Assembly: GCA_009929485.1 (NCBI GenBank)
Contig: SAAJ01000006.1
Span: forward strand, 32,483-96,482
DNA: 64,000 nucleotides
Direction: 5' to 3'
Source: Negativicutes bacterium
GTDB taxonomy: Bacteria > Bacillota > Negativicutes > Anaeromusales > Anaeromusaceae
The translations under genes were made by a program, and so were the position numbers. Below, piece after piece: positions 33,552-42,285 of the stretch. Position 1 is the first letter of the stretch, and every line of letters starts with the position of its first letter. The notes beneath the pieces were generated by a model. The model did not search any database. It saw nothing but the letters and a program-made list of their open reading frames with translations, and was not told the origin of the DNA.

Positions 33552-36500
33552 TCAGCCAAACAACATCAACTGATTACTTTCCGGCAATCCTTCCAAGCAG
33601 CCATGATTACGCAGCGCTTCGATAACGGCGCTGGAAACACGAGAACGCGACTTTAAATCCTCTTGCGAAGTAAAAGGTCTGTCCGCACAGCGGCTGGCAA
33701 CCAAGTTCAACGCCGCCGAGCCGCCCACGCCTTGCAGCGCTCCTAAAGGCGGCAGCAGCGCCCCGTCAACAATGCGGAACTTATCCGCATCGGACTCATA
33801 TAAATCAATTCGTTTAAAGGCAAATCCACGCAAGTACATTTCCATCGCCATTTCCATGATTGTAAACAACGCTTTATCCTTGGCCGAGGCCTCTTTTCCC
33901 TGCGCTTCAATGACGTCCATCTCTTTTTTCAGGCTTCCCTTATCCCCAACAATACGGGCAGCGTCAAATTCCGTGGCGCGCACCGTAAAGTAAGCGGCAT
34001 AGAAGGCCAAGGGGTGGTGTACTTTGAACCAGGCGATGCGAAAGGCCATCATCACATACGCTACCGCATGGGCCTTCGGAAACATGTATTTGATCTTCTG
34101 ACAAGACTCTACATACCAATCTGGAACATTTTTTTCTTTCATTTTTGCGACATTCTCCGGAGTAATTCCTTTCCCTTTACGCACGCCCTCCATGATCTTA
34201 AAAGCTACCGAAGGCTCTACACCCTTGTGGATCAAGTAGATCATGATGTCATCCCGCGCGGAAATCGCTTCGGATAATTTGGCCGTACCGTCCTTAATCA
34301 AGTCTTGTGCATTATTCAGCCAAACATCGGTACCATGGGAAAAGCCGGAGATGCGCACCAATTCACTAAACGTTGTCGGCAGCGTGTCTTCCAGCATCTG
34401 CCGTACAAACTTCGTGCCAAATTCCGGTATGCCAAAGGTCGCTACCGGGCTGCCCATCAGTTCTTTCGGAGTCAAACCGACTGCATCGGTACTGGAAAAA
34501 AGGCTCATCGTTACCGGATCGTCAAAGGGAATGGTTTTTGCATCAATACCGGTTAAATCCTCCAGCATGCGAATGACCGTCGGATCGTCGTGTCCCAGAA
34601 TATCCAGCTTAACCAAGCAAGCGTCAATGGAGTGATAATCAAAATGAGTTGTTATGGTTCCGGAATTTTTATCGTCCGCCGGCCGCTGGATGGGCGTAAA
34701 CTGATGTACGTCCATATCCCGGGGCACAACGGTAATACCGCCCGGATGCTGCCCTGTCGTGCGCCGCACGCCGGTACAGCCGCTGACAAGACAATTGATA
34801 TGCGCATTACGAGGATTTTGACCCCGATCATTAAAATAGTTCTTCACAAAGCCGTAGGCAGTCTTGTCCGCCACCGTGGCAATGGTGCCGGCGCGAAACA
34901 CATTGTCTTTACCAAAAAGCTCCTCGGTATACTTATGAGCTACTGGTTGATAATCTCCGGAAAAATTCAAGTCAATATCAGGAACCTTGTCGCCGTTAAA
35001 GCCCATGAAAACAGCAAACGGAATATCTTGTCCGTCTTTGCGCAGGCGCTTGCCGCACTGCGGGCAATCTTTATCCGGCAAGTCAAAGCCGCCCCCGTAG
35101 CTGCCGTCGGTAAGAAATTCGCTGTACAAGCAGTGTTCACAACGCCAATGCGGCGGCAAGGGGTTTACCTCCGTAATGCCGCTCATGGTCGCTACAAAGG
35201 AAGAACCTACTGAACCCCTGGAACCTACCAAATAGCCATCGTCCAGCGATTTTTTCACCAGCTTATGCGCAATCAGATACAACACGGCAAAACCGTTGCC
35301 AATAATGGATTTCAGCTCAAACTCCAGACGCTCTTCTACCAGTTTTGGCAGTTCCTCGCCGTACCATTCCCGCGCCTTGGCATAGGACATAGAGCGAATA
35401 CTCTCTTCCGCGCCCGGAATTTCAGGCGCAAACAGACGGTTGGGAATGGGTTTGAAATCGTCGATCCACGAAGACACCTGCAGCGGCGCTTCAATAACCA
35501 CTTCCTTGGCTTTGGCTTTTCCTAAATAAGAAAATTCCGTCAGCATTTCCTCGGTAGTGTGCATATAAAGAGGCGGCTGATGATCCGCATCAGAAAAGCC
35601 TTTACCCGCCATCAAAATGCGCCGGTATACTTCATCCTCCGGGTTTAGAAAATGCACATCGCCCGTAGCCACCACAGGCTTGCCAACTTTTTTAGCCAAT
35701 TCGCACACTTTGCGATTAATATTGCGCAGTCCTTCCTCGTCCGGCACAATACCTTCCCGCACTAAGAACGCATTATTCCCGATAGGCTGTATCTCTAGGT
35801 AGTCGTAAAACTCGGCAATTCTAAGCAGCTCGCTTTCCGATGCCTGATGCACGATTGCCTGAATCAACTCACCCGCCTCGCAGGCCGAACCCAAAATAAG
35901 CCCTTCCCTATGCTCCACCAATACGGAACGCGGAATACGCGGCGTGCGATGCAAGTACTTCAAATGAGAAATGGAAACCAAGCGATATAAATTGCGCAGC
36001 CCCACTTGATTTTTCGCCAAAATCACAATATGCCGCGCCTGGTTGATATCATGCTCGAATAAATACCCTTCCATCCCGTAAATCACTTTGATGCCGCATT
36101 CTCCCGCCACCTTCTGCGCTTCTGGAAAAGACTGCACAACGCCATGGTCGGTAATTGCAATGGCCGGATGTCCCCAGCGCGCTGCCGTTTTAATCAGCTC
36201 TTTCGCCGATACCATGCCGTCCATATTGCTCATCCGCGTATGCGCATGCAGTTCAATTCGTTTTTCCACGTTTTCATCTTGACGCAAGGCTTTATCCGCG
36301 CGATTCATGCTGTCAGCAAACAAAACAAGATCATTGCTGAATTTATCATACTGTACCTTGCCCCGCAAGCGAACTCGCAAACCGTCCTTCACATCACCCA
36401 CTGCTTTGCGGCAGCTTTCTCCATCGTCAAAAAACACCTTGCCAGCAATGCCGCCTAAGGGATCCCCTACATCAAAGGTCATCAGAAATCGTCCGGTCCG

Positions 36501-37238
36501 CAATTCGCGAATATCGACCTGACTCAATTCGCCTTCGACAATAACGGATTTCTCCTCATCTTGAATCAGCGACAAAGGCTGTACCTTTTCTTTAGATAAA
36601 GATCGTCCAAAATAGATACTGCTCTTTTTCCCAGTTCCTTCGCCGCCGCTTTTTTGCTGCTCCTGTACCATTTCTAAGGCGGCTAGGTATTCTGGAGTCA
36701 ATGCTTCCTCCGGTTGCGCCGCAACCAGTTCCGCCTGTGTAATGTTGCAAAAAACGCGACATTGACGTTGAAAGCTTTCTTCAATCCAACGCTGCAGTTT
36801 CGCGGCCACATTTTGGCTTTCTGCTAATTCCGCTGCCAAAGACCCTTGCAAATTCAGAGTGAGACAATCGTCTTTCCATTCCCAGCCGGAAGACGTTAGC
36901 AGCCTTTTCAGGGCCGGCTGAGTTCCAGAAACCAACTCGCAAACATCCGGCCAATGCAATTGCAGATAGTCCTCAAGCCGTCCAGGCAGCTGCACAAAAC
37001 GCACTGTTTTTAAGCCGCAGCATTGGCATAGGCTTTGGGATAGCTGCTGCAGCGTCTGCGCCGCCAACAGGCGCTCTACCTCCAAATGCACAACCCAAGA
37101 CAAGTCTTGCGTATTCACATCCACCTTGGCAATCCTAGCCGAACACAGCCTGGTTTTTTCTTCTTGCGGCAAAACCAAGGGCTGCAAAAACTGCAAAAAC
37201 GACTCTTGGCTTTCCGGTATAATACAATACTGATGCAT
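33552..37238 (-). CDS. polC: DNA polymerase III alpha, PolC type, without the exonuclease domain
   Basis: Replicative polymerase of 1228 residues. It has an N-terminal domain, then an OB domain (VIVEGELSQVDIRELRTGRF), and a PHP domain with ELHAHTRMSNMDG and ITDHGVVQSFPEA. The polymerase core includes a zinc finger (CEHC...CPQC) and catalytic aspartates in VPDIDLNFSGDYQP, and a helix-hairpin-helix end. PolC normally is ~1430 residues because a DEDD proofreading exonuclease is inserted in PHP after GMEGYL. Here GMEGYLFEHDINQ (about 388-400) runs straight into HIVILAKNQVGLRNLYRLVS, the part that normally follows the insert. The last gene of nrdR-nrdD-nrdG-polC. Confidence 0.96.
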   Translation of the reverse strand: MHQYCIIPESQESFLQFLQPLVLPQEEKTRLCSARIAKVDVNTQDLSWVVHLEVERLLAAQTLQQLSQSLCQCCGLKTVRFVQLPGRLEDYLQLHWPDVCELVSGTQPALKRLLTSSGWEWKDDCLTLNLQGSLAAELAESQNVAAKLQRWIEESFQRQCRVFCNITQAELVAAQPEEALTPEYLAALEMVQEQQKSGGEGTGKKSSIYFGRSLSKEKVQPLSLIQDEEKSVIVEGELSQVDIRELRTGRFLMTFDVGDPLGGIAGKVFFDDGESCRKAVGDVKDGLRVRLRGKVQYDKFSNDLVLFADSMNRADKALRQDENVEKRIELHAHTRMSNMDGMVSAKELIKTAARWGHPAIAITDHGVVQSFPEAQKVAGECGIKVIYGMEGYLFEHDINQARHIVILAKNQVGLRNLYRLVSISHLKYLHRTPRIPRSVLVEHREGLILGSACEAGELIQAIVHQASESELLRIAEFYDYLEIQPIGNNAFLVREGIVPDEEGLRNINRKVCELAKKVGKPVVATGDVHFLNPEDEVYRRILMAGKGFSDADHQPPLYMHTTEEMLTEFSYLGKAKAKEVVIEAPLQVSSWIDDFKPIPNRLFAPEIPGAEESIRSMSYAKAREWYGEELPKLVEERLEFELKSIIGNGFAVLYLIAHKLVKKSLDDGYLVGSRGSVGSSFVATMSGITEVNPLPPHWRCEHCLYSEFLTDGSYGGGFDLPDKDCPQCGKRLRKDGQDIPFAVFMGFNGDKVPDIDLNFSGDYQPVAHKYTEELFGKDNVFRAGTIATVADKTAYGFVKNYFNDRGQNPRNAHINCLVSGCTGVRRTTGQHPGGITVVPRDMDVHQFTPIQRPADDKNSGTITTHFDYHSIDACLVKLDILGHDDPTVIRMLEDLTGIDAKTIPFDDPVTMSLFSSTDAVGLTPKELMGSPVATFGIPEFGTKFVRQMLEDTLPTTFSELVRISGFSHGTDVWLNNAQDLIKDGTAKLSEAISARDDIMIYLIHKGVEPSVAFKIMEGVRKGKGITPENVAKMKEKNVPDWYVESCQKIKYMFPKAHAVAYVMMAFRIAWFKVHHPLAFYAAYFTVRATEFDAARIVGDKGSLKKEMDVIEAQGKEASAKDKALFTIMEMAMEMYLRGFAFKRIDLYESDADKFRIVDGALLPPLGALQGVGGSAALNLVASRCADRPFTSQEDLKSRSRVSSAVIEALRNHGCLEGLPESNQLMLFG

Positions 37239-37267
37239 GAAAATCCCTTCCTTAGGAAAGTGATTGC

Positions 37268-37765
37268 TTAGCGCGCCGCCAATACATACGCCACGGCGCA
37301 GCCAGCCTCACGGCTTTTACGCACATCCAAAATCCGTTGATTGCGCGAACCGCGATATGGCAAGGTCAAATCCCTTTCACTTTGCACAAAAGGGCCGTCA
37401 ACCAGGACATCCACCCAGCGCAAAGCCGGCAAATGGCTGATTTCCTCATATACATAGCCCGTATAAAGCCAGATATCCATCTCCGAACGCCGCATGCGCA
37501 GCTCAGCCAGCACAATTTCAAGCGCTTCCGCCTGCAGCAAAGGATCGCCGCCACTAAAGGTAATCCCCTTATGCAAGGGGGTCAGCCGCTTCAAAATCTC
37601 TTGTACCAGGCAGCCTTCTTCCCACTCCGTACCGCCGTCAACCGGAAGGAGCGCCGGATTGTGGCAACCCTCACAGCGTCTTGGACAACCCTGCAAAAAT
37701 ACCGCAAGCCGGATTCCTTCACCATCTACAATGGATTCATCTAGAATATCCGCACACCGAATCAT
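37268..37765 (-). CDS. nrdG: anaerobic ribonucleotide reductase activase
   Basis: Radical SAM enzyme that generates the glycyl radical on NrdD. The cluster motif GCPRRCEGCHNP (C-x3-C-x2-C) is at about residues 31-42, and GITFSGGDPLLQ is the SAM-contact GGxP motif. At 165 residues it is standard. It lies 29 bases after nrdD and 29 bases before polC. Confidence 0.95.
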   Translation of the reverse strand: MIRCADILDESIVDGEGIRLAVFLQGCPRRCEGCHNPALLPVDGGTEWEEGCLVQEILKRLTPLHKGITFSGGDPLLQAEALEIVLAELRMRRSEMDIWLYTGYVYEEISHLPALRWVDVLVDGPFVQSERDLTLPYRGSRNQRILDVRKSREAGCAVAYVLAAR

Positions 37766-37794
37766 AACCCATTACACTTCCCTTGTATTGACAA

Positions 37795-39813
37795 TCATTT
37801 CCGAAAATGACTGACACGTTCATTGAGTTCCTGTTGTTTGGAATCATTAAACCGTTCGGTAGTACTCAAATAACCGGTAATCCGACGCACGCGCCGCACC
37901 GAAGTAGCGCTGCAGGATGGGCAGGACTCAGTCTCAATAACCCCTAAATAACCGCACTTTTGGCAAAAATCCACAGGAAAATTAATACCCGCATAGCCAA
38001 AGTCATTATCCTTCATATGCCGCAACACTGCTTCCACCGCTGCTAAATTATTAACCGGCGGCGAACTAAATTCCACATAACTGATGTGGCCGGCATTGGT
38101 CATTTTGTGATAAGGGCCTTCAATGCGCACCTTTTCAAAGGCATTAATCGGATAATACACAGGCACATGGAACGAGTTCGTATAGTAATCGCGATCCGTC
38201 ACGCCAGGAATGATGCCATACTCTTTACGGTCCATGCGCAAGAAACGACCGGACAGACCTTCTGCAGGCGTAGCCAGCAAGGAATAATTCAAGCCGTACT
38301 TATCAATCGCCTTGTCGACTTTATCACGCATAAAAGAGACAATCTCTTCTCCTAAAGCCCTTGATTCTTCGTCCTCGCCATGGTGAGCGCCGGTAAGAGC
38401 AATCAAGGTTTCCGCCAACCCGATAAAACCTACCGACAAGGTACCGTGTTTAATCACCGATTCAATCGTATCATTCGGTTTGAGTGTTTCCGAATCCAAA
38501 TATAAATGCTGCCCCATCAAAAATGGCATGTCTTTGACTTTTAAATTCGCCTGCACTTGATAGCGATGATACAGCTGCTCGCAGGTCAAATCGATCAAAT
38601 CGGACAAACTTTGATAGAACTTCATCAAATCCCGTTCCGCCTTGATGCCCAAGCGCGGCAGATTAATGGTAGTAAAGCTGAGATTGCCTCTGCCGTCGGT
38701 AACCTCCGGTCCGCAACAGTTCGCCATCGTCCGGGTGCGACACCCCATATAGCCAACCTGGTCCCCGTAAGGTGCGTTAAAAGAAGAATCCATAAAGCTG
38801 AAAGTAGGATTCAATCTCTGGGAAGCTACGCGCATAGCTAATTGAAACAAATCATAGTTGGGATCACCAGAATTAAAGTTAACGCCCTCTTGAATTCGGA
38901 AAATGATGTTCGGGAAAATCGGATTTTCACCTCGTCCCAAACCTTTTTCATAAGCTAAGAGAACATTTTTGATTACACTGCGACCAGCCGGCGACGTATC
39001 AGTGCCGATATTCAAACTGGAAAAAGGAACCTGCGCTCCAGCTCGGCTGTGCATGGAATTGAGGTTGTAAATGAGCGCCTCCATGGCTTGATAGACTTCT
39101 TCTTCACTAGCCTGCTCCATAAACGGCGCCATATCGCGATCAAAAAAAGCAAAACTCTGTCCGCCATGCATATCATTCTGACTGCTTTGCAAGATAATCG
39201 CGGCCAACGCGGTCGCACTAGCCGGACGTTTCGGAGAACGAATAAAGCCATGACCGTTATTAAAACCGGAATGCAGTAATTTTCCCAACGGGATTTGCAC
39301 GCAAGTCAGGGTTTTGCCGTAAAAATCCAGATCGTGAATATGGATATCTCCGCGTCGGTGCGCTTGAGCCATTTCTTCAGGAATTAAACGATTCAAATAG
39401 TAGGCCTTACTCGCCGCAGAAGCAATCTGCAGCATTTTCGCCGACGGCGAATTAGAAACATTAGCGTTTTCCCGACTGGTCTCCACTAGAATATCAGCCA
39501 CAGCATCCATCAGCTCCGACTGGGATTCGCGCATCCGCGTCCGCTGATATCGATACAAAATATAAGCTTTGGCCGTTTTGGCATGCCCTTTCTCAATCAG
39601 AATTTTTTCAACCGTATCCTGAACATCTTCTACGGTAAAACTGCCGCCATTATATTTTTGCTTTAAAAAGCGCAACACGTCCAACGTCAGTTCCATTGCC
39701 ATTTGCCGGTCCGCACCGCCTACGGCTTTCGCCGCCCTAAAAATAGCATCGGTAATTTTCGTCTCATCAAAAGAAACTTCCCGGCCATCTCTTTTCCGAA
39801 TCATTGTGAACAT
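37795..39813 (-). CDS. nrdD: anaerobic ribonucleoside-triphosphate reductase
   Basis: Oxygen-sensitive class III enzyme that makes dNTPs; 672 residues. An ATP cone at the N-terminus (MIRKRDGREVSFDETKI...) precedes the ten-strand barrel with GRTMANCCGPEVTDGRGNLSFTTINLPRLG-type substrate segments. A C-terminal zinc site (CQKCGYLG, CPSC) and the glycyl-radical loop RRITGYLSTTERFN follow. The start has GAGGCGG upstream. It points to an anaerobic lifestyle and forms an operon with nrdR and nrdG. Confidence 0.97.
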   Translation of the reverse strand: MFTMIRKRDGREVSFDETKITDAIFRAAKAVGGADRQMAMELTLDVLRFLKQKYNGGSFTVEDVQDTVEKILIEKGHAKTAKAYILYRYQRTRMRESQSELMDAVADILVETSRENANVSNSPSAKMLQIASAASKAYYLNRLIPEEMAQAHRRGDIHIHDLDFYGKTLTCVQIPLGKLLHSGFNNGHGFIRSPKRPASATALAAIILQSSQNDMHGGQSFAFFDRDMAPFMEQASEEEVYQAMEALIYNLNSMHSRAGAQVPFSSLNIGTDTSPAGRSVIKNVLLAYEKGLGRGENPIFPNIIFRIQEGVNFNSGDPNYDLFQLAMRVASQRLNPTFSFMDSSFNAPYGDQVGYMGCRTRTMANCCGPEVTDGRGNLSFTTINLPRLGIKAERDLMKFYQSLSDLIDLTCEQLYHRYQVQANLKVKDMPFLMGQHLYLDSETLKPNDTIESVIKHGTLSVGFIGLAETLIALTGAHHGEDEESRALGEEIVSFMRDKVDKAIDKYGLNYSLLATPAEGLSGRFLRMDRKEYGIIPGVTDRDYYTNSFHVPVYYPINAFEKVRIEGPYHKMTNAGHISYVEFSSPPVNNLAAVEAVLRHMKDNDFGYAGINFPVDFCQKCGYLGVIETESCPSCSATSVRRVRRITGYLSTTERFNDSKQQELNERVSHFRK

Positions 39814-39859
39814 ATAGTAACCGCCTCGCTTACTTTATAAAATAGGAGCAAGAGTATGC

Positions 39860-40354
39860 TTATCCTTTTGGGCGTTCATTGCTCTTGCTAGGCTCTTGCT
39901 GACGCCGCAAAAGCAAAGATTCCAGTTCATCTTTAAAATTATGCAAATCCGTGAACTGCCGATATACGGAGGCAAAACGTACATAAGCCACCGGATCTAC
40001 ATCCTGCAGCAAATTCATGACTCTTTCGCCAATTTCCCGCGAAGAAATCTCTCGCTCCATCGTATTATAGATATCTCGTTCCACCTGGTTCGCTAATTCT
40101 TCAATTTCCTGCAGAGATACCGGTCTTTTTTCACAAGCCCGCATAAGGCCTGCCTGCAGCTTAGCCTTATCAAACGTCTCCCGCCGGCCATCTTTTTTCA
40201 CGACCATTACCGGCACCTTTTCTACCACTTCGTATGTAGTAAAACGTCGTTGACACTGCAGGCATTCGCGGCGCCTGCGAATGGACACCCCTTCTTCAGC
40301 CGCCCTGGAATCAATAACCTTGCTTTCCGGAAATGCACAAAACGGACAGCGCAC
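39860..40354 (-). CDS. nrdR: ribonucleotide reductase repressor NrdR
   Basis: Nucleotide-sensing repressor of rnr genes; 164 residues. The zinc ribbon MRCPFC...CLQCQRRFTTYEVVE (CxxC twice) is followed by an ATP cone (VVKKDGRRETFDKAKLQAGLMRACEKRP). The start is a GTG with AGGAGGAG upstream. It heads the nrdR-nrdD-nrdG-polC run and has a candidate NrdR box between its promoter and its start, suggesting autoregulation. Confidence 0.96.
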   Translation of the reverse strand: MRCPFCAFPESKVIDSRAAEEGVSIRRRRECLQCQRRFTTYEVVEKVPVMVVKKDGRRETFDKAKLQAGLMRACEKRPVSLQEIEELANQVERDIYNTMEREISSREIGERVMNLLQDVDPVAYVRFASVYRQFTDLHNFKDELESLLLRRQQEPSKSNERPKG

Positions 40355-40367
40355 TAGCGTCTCCTCC

Positions 40368-40381
40368 TACTATATATGGTA
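40368..40381 (-). promoter_or_regulatory. candidate NrdR box
   Basis: TACCATATATAGTA on the minus strand differs from the palindromic NrdR consensus core CwATATATwG at one position. It lies about 12 bases after the -10, across the expected transcript start. A second box, usual for NrdR, was not found. Confidence 0.55.
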
Positions 40382-40392
40382 TTTCCTTTTCT

Positions 40393-40422
40393 ATTATAAG
40401 CCATATCTTGTAAAACTGCCAA
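40393..40422 (-). promoter_or_regulatory. nrdR operon promoter
   Basis: TTGGCA (40417-40422), an 18-base spacer and TATAAT (40393-40398) on the minus strand. Confidence 0.75.
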
Positions 40423-40464
40423 GCGACGAAAGGCCTACGAAAAAAATTATACTTTCTTAAACCA

Positions 40465-40491
40465 TAAAAAAAACTCCGCTGCGCGGAGTTT
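40465..40491 (-). terminator. terminator after the five-tRNA array
   Basis: Minus-strand stem AAACTCCGC/GCGGAGTTT with a 3-base loop and an eight-T run, just after tRNA-Leu. Confidence 0.88.
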
Positions 40492-40498
40492 TGATTTT

Positions 40499-40584
40499 TG
40501 GTGCGGGTGGTCGGACTCGAACCGACACGGAGTTGCCCCCGAGGGATTTTAAGTCCCTTGTGTCTGCCATTCCACCACACCCGC
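40499..40584 (-). tRNA. tRNA-Leu (TAA)
   Basis: 86 bases with a long variable arm as expected for Leu. The anticodon loop CTTAAAA gives TAA, the acceptor is GCGGGTG/CACCCGC, and CCA is encoded. Last of the array. Confidence 0.97.
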
Positions 40585-40643
40585 CTAGATTTGGAAAAAG
40601 CCCGCATCCATTGAGATACAGGGCTCTCTATACGTAATAAAAT

Positions 40644-40717
<74 letters not shown>

Positions 40718-40725
40718 TTAAAAAA

Positions 40726-40800
40726 TGGAGCGGAAGACGAGATTCGAACTCGCGACCCTCGCCTTGGCAAGGCGATGCTCTACCACTGAGCCACTTCCGC
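40726..40800 (-). tRNA. tRNA-Gly (GCC), copy 1
   Basis: 75 bases, acceptor GCGGAAG/CTTCCGC, anticodon loop TTGCCAA giving GCC, CCA encoded. Identical to the copy at 45230-45304. Confidence 0.97.
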
Positions 40801-40807
40801 ATAATAA

Positions 40808-40883
<76 letters not shown>

Positions 40884-40886
40884 AAA

Positions 40887-40962
40887 TGGCGACCCCGATC
40901 GGATTCGAACCGACGATCTCCGCCGTGACAGGGCGGCATGTTCACCGCTACACCACGGGGCC
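40887..40962 (-). tRNA. tRNA-Asp (GTC)
   Basis: 76 bases, anticodon loop CTGTCAC giving GTC, acceptor GGCCCCG/CGGGGTC with a G-T pair, CCA encoded. First gene of the Asp-Phe-Gly-Cys-Leu array. Confidence 0.97.
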
Positions 40963-40981
40963 ATTACCTACTGCAGTAACG

Positions 40982-41010
40982 ATTGTACCGAATGCCGAAA
41001 GCTTTGTCAA
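40982..41010 (-). promoter_or_regulatory. proximal promoter of the tRNA array
   Basis: TTGACA (41005-41010), a 17-base spacer and TACAAT (40982-40987) on the minus strand, 20 bases before tRNA-Asp. Confidence 0.82.
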
Positions 41011-41060
41011 CCCAAGAGTTAGACAAGCATCCAATCAGCGCTTCGTCAGCCACGTGTTGT

Positions 41061-41088
41061 ATTATAACATAACACCACAGATTGTCAA
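41061..41088 (-). promoter_or_regulatory. distal promoter of the tRNA array
   Basis: TTGACA (41083-41088), a 16-base spacer and TATAAT (41061-41066) on the minus strand; the -35 overlaps the stop of the response regulator gene. With the nearer promoter it forms a tandem pair. Confidence 0.7.
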
Positions 41089-41459
41089 GCAGGCTTTTTA
41101 GGATTTAAAACTCTATCCAGCACCGCTGCTATCTGTTCCGGCACAAAGGGTTTAACAATAAAGTCTTTGGCCCCTGCTTCAAGAGCCTCATTTATAATCG
41201 CTTGCTGCCCCAGGGCAGAAACCATAACGATACAAGCATCTTGGTCTTTAGCGCGAATGCGCGCCACCGCTTCAATGCCGCTCACGTTAGGCATGGTGAT
41301 ATCCATAGTCACCAGGTCTGGCAGCAACTCTTCATATTTCTCCACTGCCTGCTCGCCATCGCCCGCCTCGCCGACGATACGATGTCCAAGTCCCACCAAC
41401 GTGGTTTTCAACATCATGCGCATAAACGCAGAATCATCGCACAATAGCACTCTTGCCAT
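41085..41459 (-). CDS. CheY-like single-domain response regulator
   Basis: 124-residue receiver domain with no output domain. The acidic pair is in VLLCDDSAFMR, the phospho-acceptor aspartate in LVTMDITMPNVSG, the switch serine in IVMVSALG and the conserved lysine in FIVKPFVPEQ. It is probably CheY for chemotaxis, though no che genes are nearby. The ATG at 41459 has GGGGAGG upstream; a longer frame from 41504 lies inside thiD. It overlaps thiD by 26 bases. Confidence 0.9.
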   Translation of the reverse strand: MARVLLCDDSAFMRMMLKTTLVGLGHRIVGEAGDGEQAVEKYEELLPDLVTMDITMPNVSGIEAVARIRAKDQDACIVMVSALGQQAIINEALEAGAKDFIVKPFVPEQIAAVLDRVLNPKKPA

Positions 41460-42285
41460 ATTTTCCTCCCCATTCAGCGCCAAAGGCCGCTTGGTACAAT
41501 TCATAAAAATGATGTGTAGGACCTACTCCTTGTCCTAATGAAAAACCATGCTCAATCGCCATAGTAATATAGCGTTTAGCCTCCCCGACCGCTTCGGGAA
41601 TGGCCCAGCCGCGAGCCAAAAAAGCGGCAATAGCCGAAGAAAAGGTACACCCTGTACCATGTGTGTGTATGCGAGGCAGCCGAGGATTATGAAAGACTCT
41701 ATAATCCTTTCCATCGTATAAAATATCGCAAGGATTCCCCTCTAAGTGCCCGCCTTTTACGACTACATACCTAGGGCCCATAGCCTGAATCCGCTTCGCC
41801 GCCTCACGCATAGCTGTTTCATTTTCAACGTCCATGGAAGCCAGCACCGATGCTTCGTGCAAATTGGGAGTCACAATGGTCGCCAGAGGCAGTAATTTGC
41901 TTTTCAGCGCGCCCACAGCTTCCGCTTGCAACAATGCCGCGCCATGTTTGGAAATCATGACCGTATCCAAAACAACCGGTTGCACTTGATAGCGTTTCAA
42001 CTGTTCTTCCACCACTTCGATAATGGCTGCGGAGGAAAGCATGCCAATTTTCACTGCGCCTACTGGTATATCGTCAAATACCGCCTGCATTTGCGCTGCA
42101 ATAATTTCCGCATCCAAATCACGCACCGCCGTTACGCCGCAAGTATTTTGCGCCGTAATCGCTGTCAGCACGCTCATGCCGTATACGCCGCAAGCGGCAA
42201 AGGCTTTCAAATCCGCCTGAATGCCAGCCCCGCCGCCAGAATCTGAGCCTGCGACCGTCAAGGCTGTAGGAATTACCGTGTTCAT
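41434..42285 (-). CDS. thiD: hydroxymethylpyrimidine (phosphate) kinase
   Basis: Phosphorylates HMP and HMP-P for thiamine synthesis. The start TALTVAGSDSGGGAGIQADLKAFAACGVYGMSV, the VLDTVMISKHGAALL segment, VVKGGH and the catalytic HGTGCTFSSAIAAFLARG loop are all typical. 283 residues. No TPP riboswitch or other thi gene is visible, so it may serve salvage of HMP. It overlaps the upstream unknown gene by four bases. Confidence 0.94.
   Translation of the reverse strand: MNTVIPTALTVAGSDSGGGAGIQADLKAFAACGVYGMSVLTAITAQNTCGVTAVRDLDAEIIAAQMQAVFDDIPVGAVKIGMLSSAAIIEVVEEQLKRYQVQPVVLDTVMISKHGAALLQAEAVGALKSKLLPLATIVTPNLHEASVLASMDVENETAMREAAKRIQAMGPRYVVVKGGHLEGNPCDILYDGKDYRVFHNPRLPRIHTHGTGCTFSSAIAAFLARGWAIPEAVGEAKRYITMAIEHGFSLGQGVGPTHHFYELYQAAFGAEWGGKYGKSAIVR

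Noticed and set aside
34590..35213. Plus-strand 207-codon frame inside polC
   Set aside because: Antisense shadow of a strongly conserved polymerase region.
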